Of a DNA stretch of 20,954 nucleotides, positions 13,160 to 20,091 are shown in pieces (position 1 is the first letter of the stretch; each line of letters starts with the position of its first letter). Where the stretch lies: NCBI GenBank assembly GCA_900548935.1, contig URMR01000018.1, positions 1 through 20,954 on the forward strand. The letters are read 5' to 3'. The notes under the pieces were generated by a model that searched no databases, was not told the DNA's origin, and saw only the letters and a program-made list of their open reading frames with translations. The DNA comes from an uncultured Collinsella sp. (GTDB lineage: Bacteria; Actinomycetota; Coriobacteriia; Coriobacteriales; Coriobacteriaceae). A program made the translations under genes and the position numbers.

Positions 13160-14725
13160 ATGGATGTTTCAATGCTGACGGTCGCCCTGCTCGCTTGTCC
13201 CCTCGTGTTCTCCCTGATTATGGCTGCGCTCCCCAAGACGACGTCCTACAGCGTCTTTGCGGGGCTCAACACCATCTCCGTCGCGGCGACCCTCGTCCTT
13301 TCGGTCGTCACCGCGGGAACCATGCTCTCGAGCGGGCAGAATATCGACGCTTTGGGCCTGTGGCTCCATCTCGATTCGCTCTCGTCGATCTTCGTCCTTC
13401 TGGTAGGCATCATCGGGTTCATCACCGGCGTGTACTCCATCTCCTATATCAAGATCGATATCGAGGAGAAGACCATGCCGGCCGAGCGCACCAAGCAGTA
13501 CTACGCGCTGTTTAGCCTGTTCGTTTTCACGATGCTGCTCGCCTGCCTGTCCAACAACATCATCCTCACCTGGGCGACGGTCGAGGCCACCACGCTGTCG
13601 ACCGTGTTCCTCGTGGGCATCTACAAGAACAAGCAGGCGCTCGAGGCGTCTTGGAAGTACGCGATGGTCTGCACCGCCGGCGTGGCCTTCGGCCTGTTCG
13701 GCACGCTGCTCATCTACGCGAACGCCGCCGATATCATGCCCAACGCGCATGAGGCAGCCTTCCTCACCTCCATCATGCCCTACGCCGACCAGTTCGACCC
13801 GATGCTCGTGCGCCTCGCGTTCGCGTTCATCGTCATCGGCTTCGGCACCAAGGCGGGCCTGTTCCCCATGCACACTTGGCTGCCCGACGCGCACTCCCAG
13901 GCTCCGAGCCCGGTCTCCGCGCTGCTCTCGGGCGTGCTGCTCAAGTGCGCCATGCTGGTGATCATCCGCTTCTACTCCCTGTCCATCATCACGGTGGGCG
14001 ACACCTATCCGCGTACGCTCCTGCTCATCCTGGGCACGCTGTCCATCCTGGTGGCCGCCCTGTGCATCTTTAAGCAGGACGATATCAAGCGCCGCTTCGC
14101 GTACTCCTCCGTCGACAACGTCGGCGTGGTCGCGCTGTGCCTGGGTATCGGTGGTCCGCTCGGTATCGCCGCCTGCCTGCTGCACTGCATCTTCCACGGT
14201 TTCACGAAGGCGCTCGCCTTCTGCATGGCCGGTAACATCCAGCACATCTACCACACCCGCGACCTGAACAAGATCAAGGGCGTCGTCGAGATCGCTCCCG
14301 TCACGGCAGCGCTCACCATCATCGCCCTGCTCGCGCTCGCCGCCTTCCCGCCGTTCGCCCTGTTCATCTCCGAGTTCCTCACCTTCGTGGCCGGGGTCCA
14401 GTCCGGTCCCATCTGGGTGGTCGTGCTCGTGGCCATCGGTCTCACCGGCGTGTACTTCGCCCTTACCGGCATCGCGCTCAAGTCCATCTTCGGCAAGGCG
14501 CCCGAGGGCATGAAACGCCACGAGGTGCCCGCCCTCATGATCATCCCCGAGATCGCCCTCGCGATCGTGGTCATGTGGTTCGGTATCGCCACGCCGGTCG
14601 CCATCACGAGCGGCGTCGAGGATGCAACGTCCATCGTTTTGAACCAGAGCGTCGAAGAGCTCCACGAGGCGCCTCTCTACCGCATGGTGTTTAGCTCCCA
14701 GACCAAGACAAGCGAGGTGAATTAA
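13160..14725 (+). CDS. hyfF: Hydrogenase-4 membrane subunit HyfF (antiporter-like)
   Basis: 521 residues (E. coli HyfF about 526). It is the third antiporter-like subunit of the membrane arm. TWATVEATTLSTVFLVG holds Glu142, and FGTKAGLFPMHTWLPDAHSQ (from about residue 228) holds Lys231, the two ion-path residues of the NuoL/M/N family. The conserved helix CILHCIFHGF-like stretch with HGFTKAL follows. GGGGTAGGCC precedes the ATG at 13160. The C-terminal tail is short and soluble. The gap to hyfG is 4 nt, so translation of membrane and catalytic subunits is probably coupled. Confidence 0.95.
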   Translation: MDVSMLTVALLACPLVFSLIMAALPKTTSYSVFAGLNTISVAATLVLSVVTAGTMLSSGQNIDALGLWLHLDSLSSIFVLLVGIIGFITGVYSISYIKIDIEEKTMPAERTKQYYALFSLFVFTMLLACLSNNIILTWATVEATTLSTVFLVGIYKNKQALEASWKYAMVCTAGVAFGLFGTLLIYANAADIMPNAHEAAFLTSIMPYADQFDPMLVRLAFAFIVIGFGTKAGLFPMHTWLPDAHSQAPSPVSALLSGVLLKCAMLVIIRFYSLSIITVGDTYPRTLLLILGTLSILVAALCIFKQDDIKRRFAYSSVDNVGVVALCLGIGGPLGIAACLLHCIFHGFTKALAFCMAGNIQHIYHTRDLNKIKGVVEIAPVTAALTIIALLALAAFPPFALFISEFLTFVAGVQSGPIWVVVLVAIGLTGVYFALTGIALKSIFGKAPEGMKRHEVPALMIIPEIALAIVVMWFGIATPVAITSGVEDATSIVLNQSVEELHEAPLYRMVFSSQTKTSEVN

Positions 14726-14729
14726 CACC

Positions 14730-16502
14730 ATGGCAGAACTTGAAAAGAAGGTCTACGCGCGCCGCTGCGAGAGCCATGTCGAGGCCCTGCGCCGCGCCGT
14801 TCCGGGCTGCATCGAGAAGGTCGAGTGGCAGTGCGAGGACCAGCTGACGATTACCGTCAAGCAGGACAAGCTGCCCGAGGCCGTCCACTACCTGTACTAC
14901 GAGCGCTACGGCTGGATTCCTGTGATTGTCGGCAACGACGAGCGCAGCCTGTGCGGCCGTTACGCCGTGTACTACGTCATCTCCATGGAGGGGGAGGACC
15001 CCGGCTGGGTTACCGTGCGTGCCGAGGTCGATCCCGCCAAGATGACGTTCCCGTCCGTGACGCCGTTCGTCCCCGCCTGCGTGTGGGGCGAGCGCGAGCT
15101 GCGAGATATGTTTGGCCTGATTCCCGAGGGTCTGCCCGATCGCCGTCGCCTGGTGCTTCCCGACGATTGGCCCAGCGGGCTGTACCCGTTGCGCAAGGAT
15201 TCGATGGATTACCGTTTCCGCCCCGCCCCCGCGAGCGACATGGAAAACTACGAATTCCTGGCCGACACCAAGGGCAAGGAGACTACGCTCGTCCCCATGG
15301 GACCGCTGCACATCACCTCCGACGAGCCCGGCCACTTCCGCCTGTTCGTGGAGGGCGAGACGATCGTCGATGCCGACTACCGCCTGTTCTACGTGCATCG
15401 CGGTATGGAGAAGGTCGCCGAGACGCGCCTGAACTATGATGCCGTGACGTTCCTTGCCGACCGTATCTGCGGTATCTGCGGCTGCGCCCACTCGGTGGCC
15501 TACGCCGAGGCTGTCGAGCGCGCCCAGGGCATTCACGTCCCGCCGCGTGCGCAGTACATCCGCGCCATCATGCTCGAGGTCGAGCGCCTGCACTCGCACC
15601 TGCTCAACATTGGCCTCGCATCGCACTACACCGGCTTCGATTCCGGCTTCCAGCAGTTCTTCCGCGTCCGCGAGAAGTCCATGGACCTGGCCGAGAAGCT
15701 CTCCGGTCACCGCAAGACCTACGGCCTCAACGTGATCGGCGGCGTGCGTCGTGACATTTTGGCCGAGCAGAAGCTCTCCACGCTCACGACCATCCACCAG
15801 CTGCGCTCCGAGGTTCAGGAGCTCGTCGACATGCTGCTCTCCACGCCCAACTTTATCGAGCGTACGAGTGGTATCGGCATTCTGGACCGCAAGATTGCTC
15901 GCGACTTCTCGCCGGTCGGCCCGCTCATGCGTGGCTCGGGCTATGCCCGCGACGTGCGCTTTGACCATCCCTTCGACGGCTACGCCGATCCGGATGTCCA
16001 GAAGATGCATGCTGCCACGGCAGACACCTGCGATGCCTTCGGCCGCACCGCCGTCCGCATCCAGGAGGTCTACGATTCGATCGACATGATCGAGACCATG
16101 CTCGAGAACTGCCCGTCGGGCCCCATCCTCACCACGGATTGGGAGTACACCCCGCACAAGTACGCCATCGGCGCCACCGAGGCACCGCGCGGCGAGGACG
16201 TGCACTGGGCCATGCTCGGCAATAACCAGAAGTGCTACCGCTGGCGCGCCAAGGCCGCCACGTACAGCAACTGGCCGGTCCTGCGCTACATGTTCCGCGG
16301 CAACACCGTGGGCGACGCTGCGCTGATCGTCGGTTCGCTCGACCCGTGCTACTCCTGCACCGACCGCGTGACGGTGACCGATGTCGCCGCCAAGCGCGAC
16401 CACGTGCTCGACAAGGAGCAGTTCGAGAACGTCTGGCGCGACAAGTCGCCGCTTGCGGGCGAGGGCACCATGGCCGCTCCGCTCGATGAGGAGGCGCTCT
16501 AA
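14730..16502 (+). CDS. hyfG: [NiFe] hydrogenase large subunit HyfG/HycE (group 4, precursor)
   Basis: 590 residues (HycE 569, HyfG 555). Residues about 1-165 form the NuoC-like domain, ending near WPSGLYPLRKDS; the rest is the NuoD-like catalytic domain. The nickel ligands are visible as RICGICGCAHS (C247, C250) and DPCYSCTDR (C540, C543). It evolves H2 from protons with electrons from formate. The 44 residues after Arg546 would be the C-terminal peptide removed by HycI once nickel is inserted; in E. coli HycE cleavage follows the same CTDR motif. The gene for such a protease lies downstream in this operon. The ATG at 14730 was chosen for its fit to the family N-terminus and follows AAGCGAGGTGAATT only 4 nt after hyfF. 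Confidence 0.96.
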   Translation: MAELEKKVYARRCESHVEALRRAVPGCIEKVEWQCEDQLTITVKQDKLPEAVHYLYYERYGWIPVIVGNDERSLCGRYAVYYVISMEGEDPGWVTVRAEVDPAKMTFPSVTPFVPACVWGERELRDMFGLIPEGLPDRRRLVLPDDWPSGLYPLRKDSMDYRFRPAPASDMENYEFLADTKGKETTLVPMGPLHITSDEPGHFRLFVEGETIVDADYRLFYVHRGMEKVAETRLNYDAVTFLADRICGICGCAHSVAYAEAVERAQGIHVPPRAQYIRAIMLEVERLHSHLLNIGLASHYTGFDSGFQQFFRVREKSMDLAEKLSGHRKTYGLNVIGGVRRDILAEQKLSTLTTIHQLRSEVQELVDMLLSTPNFIERTSGIGILDRKIARDFSPVGPLMRGSGYARDVRFDHPFDGYADPDVQKMHAATADTCDAFGRTAVRIQEVYDSIDMIETMLENCPSGPILTTDWEYTPHKYAIGATEAPRGEDVHWAMLGNNQKCYRWRAKAATYSNWPVLRYMFRGNTVGDAALIVGSLDPCYSCTDRVTVTDVAAKRDHVLDKEQFENVWRDKSPLAGEGTMAAPLDEEAL

Positions 16503-16503
16503 T

Positions 16504-17220
16504 ATGCTGAAGCTTTGGAAGGTTAACGCCAAGGCCGGCGACGCGACGGTCAAGTACCCGTTTGCGCCGTTCCCCACCAACAAGGACATGCGCGGCAAGC
16601 CCGAGCACAATGCCGAACTCTGCATCGCCTGCGGTGCCTGCGGCGTGGCGTGCCCGGCCGATGCCATTCGCATGGACACCGACCTTGCGGCCGACACCAT
16701 CACCTGGTCGATCGACTACGGCCGCTGCATCTTCTGCGGCCGCTGCGAGGAAGCCTGCCCCATGGAGGCCATCAAGCTCACCGAGGAGTTTGAGCTGGCC
16801 GTCATGAGCAAGGACGACCTCACCAGCAAGAGCGTCTATACGCTCGAGCACTGCTCGCGTTGCGGCAAGCCGTTTGCCCCGCACAAGGAGATCGACTACG
16901 CCAAGCGCCTGCTGCAAAAGACCGGCGGCATGGAGGCCGAGCAGGCCGCCCGTACCGTCGGTATGTGCCAGGAGTGCAAGCGCGAGCTCGACGCCCTGCG
17001 CGCCGCATCGGCCGTAAAGACCGGCAACGCGCACGGCATGGCTGCCAACGAGACGCTTGCGTCCGGCGAGCCCCAGGGCCCCGGCATGGAGTATCTGGGC
17101 GGCCACGGCGTGAACCCGGAGTATATCGACCGCGAGCTCAACCCCGATGCGCCCGAGATTCCCGCCGGTCCGGCGCCGGTCGAGGGCATCATCATGGATT
17201 TTGATACGAAGGAGGAGTAA
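16504..17220 (+). CDS. hyfH: HyfH/HycF-like [4Fe-4S] subunit with a long C-terminal extension
   Basis: 238 residues. NuoI-like ferredoxin of the hydrogenase peripheral arm, with CIACGACGVAC (40-50) and CIFCGRCEEAC (75-85) binding two [4Fe-4S] clusters, flanked by the family phrases RGKPEHN and EFELAVMSKDDL. HycF-type proteins also carry a further Cys4 site; here it is HCSRCGKPF (C117, C120) and MCQECKRE (C155, C158), probably a metal-binding ribbon. E. coli HycF/HyfH end soon after, at about 180 residues. This protein continues for roughly 60 more residues rich in Gly, Pro, Glu and Asp, ending GIIMDFDTKEE. The start is 1 nt after the hyfG stop and the stop 2 nt before hyfI. Confidence 0.93.
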   Translation: MLKLWKVNAKAGDATVKYPFAPFPTNKDMRGKPEHNAELCIACGACGVACPADAIRMDTDLAADTITWSIDYGRCIFCGRCEEACPMEAIKLTEEFELAVMSKDDLTSKSVYTLEHCSRCGKPFAPHKEIDYAKRLLQKTGGMEAEQAARTVGMCQECKRELDALRAASAVKTGNAHGMAANETLASGEPQGPGMEYLGGHGVNPEYIDRELNPDAPEIPAGPAPVEGIIMDFDTKEE

Positions 17221-17222
17221 CC

Positions 17223-18005
17223 ATGGCCGAACCCACGCTTTTGCCCGAGCGGCTTCAGTACCGCCCGACCAAGATCGAGCTCGACGAGAGCATCGAGAAG
17301 GCCAAGGCGACCCTTCTTAAGAAGATCAAGCGCTCGGTGTACGTCTACCGTGTTGACTGCGGCGGCTGCAACGGCTGCGAGATCGAGATCTTCGGTTCCA
17401 TCACGCCCGTCTTTGACGTCGAGCGCTTTGGCATCAAGGTCGTGCCCTCGCCCCGTCACGCCGATGTGCTGCTGTACACCGGTGCCGTGACGCGTGCTAT
17501 GCGCATGCCGGCCCTGCGCGCCTTTGAGGCCGCCCCCGATCCCAAGATCGTGGTGTCCTATGGCGCTTGCGGCTGCACCGGCGGCATCTTCTACGACAAC
17601 TACTGCGTCTGGGGCGGCACGGACAAGATTCTGCCGGTCGATGTCTATATCCCCGGCTGCCCGCCCAGCCCCGCGCAGACCATCTACGGCTTTGCCATGG
17701 CGCTCGGTCTGCTGGACCAAAAGCTCCATGCCGAGACCACGGTGGAGGCCGCCGGCGAGCAGGCCGATATCCTGCACCCCGGCGTGCCGTACAAGCTGCG
17801 CGTTGCCATCGAGCGCGAGGCTCGCGCCATGAGCGGCTACCGTTACGGCCGCGACCTGGCCAACGAGTTTATGGATACGCTCGAGGGCGCGCCCAAGGGT
17901 GATATCCGCGGTGCCATGGCGCTGCTCATCGACAAGCAGGACGATCCGCGCCGCGTTGAGGTCTACTCGGCGCTGCAGGATCTGGTGCTGGCCGGAGGTC
18001 ACTAG
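17223..18005 (+). CDS. hyfI: [NiFe] hydrogenase small subunit HyfI/HycG
   Basis: 260 residues (HycG 255, HyfI 252). NuoB-like small subunit carrying the cluster nearest the nickel site. Cysteines are at C46, C49 and C52 (DCGGCNGCEIE), C116 and C118 (YGACGCTGG) and C146 (IPGCPPSP), matching the family ligand pattern. No Tat signal peptide is present, as expected for a group 4 enzyme facing the cytoplasm. The gene starts after GAAGGAGGAGTAACC, a strong ribosome-binding site, and its TAG is followed directly by the ATG of the next gene. Confidence 0.95.
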   Translation: MAEPTLLPERLQYRPTKIELDESIEKAKATLLKKIKRSVYVYRVDCGGCNGCEIEIFGSITPVFDVERFGIKVVPSPRHADVLLYTGAVTRAMRMPALRAFEAAPDPKIVVSYGACGCTGGIFYDNYCVWGGTDKILPVDVYIPGCPPSPAQTIYGFAMALGLLDQKLHAETTVEAAGEQADILHPGVPYKLRVAIEREARAMSGYRYGRDLANEFMDTLEGAPKGDIRGAMALLIDKQDDPRRVEVYSALQDLVLAGGH

Positions 18006-18587
18006 ATGGAGCTCACGGACCGCTCTGGTTACTTTGCGGGCCCCGGTATGCTCGGCGGCTCCTTTGGCGATGCCTCGCGCGCAAGCGACGAGGCCGCCGG
18101 GGGCGTCGCCGACCCCTGCCTGGGCCATGCGCCCGACCAGGTGGTCTTCTATGAGCTCACGCGTAAGTTTGTGGAGACCGAGGAAGACGTTCCCCAGGAG
18201 GCCTGCGACGTGCTGTACTACACGCTCGCCGTGGGCCACCACACCGGCGTGCTCGATTGCTTTGAGCCGCGCCTGTCGGTGCCGGTGGATGTGTTCTATT
18301 CGCTCGTCGACGCGCTGCCGGAGGGGGAGGCCAAGACCAAGTTCGAGGCCATCCGCTCCTTTGGCGAGTGCCAGCTTGACAAGGCGGCGGTGCCGTCGCT
18401 GCTCGAGGCCTGCGACACGCTGCTCGACGAGCGCGGTTTTCGCGGCTCGGCCAAGGCCGGCATCTCGGTGTTCGACGACGACTTTGGCCTGCATGCCCAG
18501 CAGGTCGCGTTTCTGATGAAGTTCCGCGATCTGGTTGAGCGCGTGCGCGATGTGTCGGGCGTGTATCTGACGGGAAGGTTGCAGTAA
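18006..18587 (+). CDS. hyfJ: Formate hydrogenlyase maturation protein HycH/HyfJ
   Basis: 193 residues. The core, QVVFYELTRKFVETEEDVPQ to the end, resembles HycH/HyfJ, including YYTLAVGHHTGVLDCF. In E. coli HycH is needed for assembly of the hydrogenase large subunit. E. coli members are only about 137 residues; this one has roughly 45 additional N-terminal residues (Gly/Ala/Ser-rich, no recognisable domain). The ATG directly adjoins the hyfI stop, which favours the long form, though an internal start cannot be excluded. Its TAA shares one base with the ATG of hycI. Confidence 0.88.
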   Translation: MELTDRSGYFAGPGMLGGSFGDASRASDEAAGGVADPCLGHAPDQVVFYELTRKFVETEEDVPQEACDVLYYTLAVGHHTGVLDCFEPRLSVPVDVFYSLVDALPEGEAKTKFEAIRSFGECQLDKAAVPSLLEACDTLLDERGFRGSAKAGISVFDDDFGLHAQQVAFLMKFRDLVERVRDVSGVYLTGRLQ

Positions 18588-19090
18588 TGGGTCGCGTTGT
18601 GGATGGTCGTGTGAACGGCGCCCCATTTGCGGGTATCGTGCTCACGGCGGGAAGCGTGCTGCGCGCCGACGATGCCGCCGGCCCCGTGCTCTCCAAAAAG
18701 ATGGAGGACGCGCCGCTTGCCGGCTGGTATACCATCGACGGCGGTCAGACGCCCGAGGATGACATCATCGAGGTCAAGCGCGAGCGTCCGCCGCGTTTGG
18801 TTTTGGTCGATGCCGCCGACATGGCGCTGCCCGTCGGCGCCATCCGCTTGCTCGACAAACGTGATGTGGCCCGCAAGTCGATGTTCACCACGCATTCGCT
18901 TCCCTTGTCGATTTTGATCGAAGAGATTGAGCAATCGTGCGAAGATATCGTCTTCATAGGGATTCAGCCGGGCGACACGGAGTTCTACAACCCCATGTCC
19001 CCGGAGGTCTTTGAGGCCGTCGACGCCGTGTACGACGCCGTGGCAGCCAACGACTTTTCCCACTTTGTCCGCTTGGGGCAAGAGCAATAG
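18587..19090 (+). CDS. hycI: Hydrogenase maturation protease HycI
   Basis: 167 residues. Endopeptidase that trims the C-terminus of the hydrogenase large subunit precursor after nickel insertion. The three nickel-sensing residues of E. coli HycI (D16, D62, H90) correspond, with a constant offset of 13, to D29 (RADDAAGP), D75 (VLVDAADM) and H103 (FTTHSLPL). Further matches include IDGGQTPEDDI and FIGIQPGDTEFYNPMS. The first glycine-rich motif reads AGSVLRADD where HycI has VGNSMMGDD. About 13 extra N-terminal residues are present. The start overlaps the hyfJ stop by one base. In E. coli hycI belongs to the hyc operon, so finding it in a hyf-type operon is a mixed arrangement. Confidence 0.93.
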   Translation: MGRVVDGRVNGAPFAGIVLTAGSVLRADDAAGPVLSKKMEDAPLAGWYTIDGGQTPEDDIIEVKRERPPRLVLVDAADMALPVGAIRLLDKRDVARKSMFTTHSLPLSILIEEIEQSCEDIVFIGIQPGDTEFYNPMSPEVFEAVDAVYDAVAANDFSHFVRLGQEQ

Positions 19091-19129
19091 GAGCTCTTGT
19101 CCCTGCTGATTAGGAAAGAAGTGATTGAC

Positions 19130-19969
19130 ATGGCAGATTCCAAGGTGGAGTATCCCGCTCCCGATTGCCTGGCGCCCGCCGCGATCGAGGCCAAGACCGA
19201 GGCCGCCGGCGTGACCAAGGCTAACCTGCCGGTCGCTAAGGCCTTTCTGTTGGCAATGTTCGCCGGCGCGTTCATTGCCTTCGGTGGCCTGTTCTTTACC
19301 GTATTCTTGAGCGATAGCACACTCGGCTGGGGCGCCCAGCGCGTCGTGGGCGGTCTGTGCTTTTGCCTGGGCCTGGTGCTGGTGCTGGTGTGCGGCGCCG
19401 AGCTGTTCACCGGCAACTCGCTTATGGTCTGCGCGCTCAAGAGCAAAAAGATCACCCTGGCTCAGATGCTCAAGGCATGGCTCGTCGTGTGGCTTGGTAA
19501 CTTTGCCGGTGCCCTGTTCATCGTCTTTTTGGTGTACATGGCCGGCATTTACAAGCTCAACGGCGAGGCGGTTGCCAATTCCATGGTGAGCGTCGCCGCC
19601 GGCAAGGTGACGGTCGACTGGGTGACGATCTTCTTCCGTGGCATCCTGTGCAACATCTTTGTGTGCCTGGCCGTGTGGATCGGTACCGCCGGCAAGACCG
19701 TGGTCGATAAGGTTGTGGGCATTCTGCTGCCCATCGCCGCCTTTGTGGCCTGCGGTTTTGAGCACTGCGTCGCCAACATGTACTTTTTGCCTATGGGCGC
19801 TGTGATGCACGCGTGCGGCTATGGCGCCGACGTCGCCGGCGCCGATGCGCTCAACGCCGCGGGCATTGCGTTTAACCTGTCCGCCGCCACGCTGGGCAAC
19901 ATCGTGGGCGGCGCGGTTCTGGTCGCGCTCGGCTACTGGTTTGTCTACGCCAAGAAGTCCGAGGCGTAA
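19130..19969 (+). CDS. focA: Formate/nitrite transporter family channel FocA
   Basis: 279 residues with six hydrophobic segments, the FNT fold. AELFTGNSL holds Thr94 and ACGFEHCVANMYF holds His212, equivalent to Thr91 and His209 that gate formate passage in E. coli FocA (constant offset of 3). It probably brings formate to the cytoplasmic FdhF or exports excess. The ATG at 19130 follows TAGGAAAGAAG at good distance; an in-frame TTG at 19097 would add 11 residues and is less likely. It is the last gene of the operon, 39 nt after hycI, and a strong terminator follows. The nitrite-carrying NirC is the alternative in this family, but the context favours formate. Confidence 0.93.
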   Translation: MADSKVEYPAPDCLAPAAIEAKTEAAGVTKANLPVAKAFLLAMFAGAFIAFGGLFFTVFLSDSTLGWGAQRVVGGLCFCLGLVLVLVCGAELFTGNSLMVCALKSKKITLAQMLKAWLVVWLGNFAGALFIVFLVYMAGIYKLNGEAVANSMVSVAAGKVTVDWVTIFFRGILCNIFVCLAVWIGTAGKTVVDKVVGILLPIAAFVACGFEHCVANMYFLPMGAVMHACGYGADVAGADALNAAGIAFNLSAATLGNIVGGAVLVALGYWFVYAKKSEA

Positions 19970-19991
19970 GGTATCGTCTGTTTGACGTTGG

Positions 19992-20028
19992 GCCTCCCGC
20001 GGGGCGTTGCCGTGCGGGAGGCTTTTTT
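19992..20028 (+). terminator. Rho-independent terminator closing the formate hydrogenlyase operon
   Basis: A perfect 9-bp stem GCCTCCCGC/GCGGGAGGC (19992-20000 with 20014-20022) is followed by six T. It lies 22 nt after focA and separates the operon from the next molybdoenzyme gene. Confidence 0.92.
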
Positions 20029-20091
20029 GGCCTGGGGCTCGTTCCCGGGCTGTTGGCCTGTTGTGTTTGGCTGGTGAAAGGGGTAATCGAG

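Noticed and set aside
8059..14725. Stronger C-ending codon bias of hyfB-hyfF as a sign of recent transfer
   Set aside because: Phe and Leu codons do look more C-rich than in hycI or brnQ, but the change is gradual into hyfG-hyfI and can reflect high expression; counting was only done by eye.
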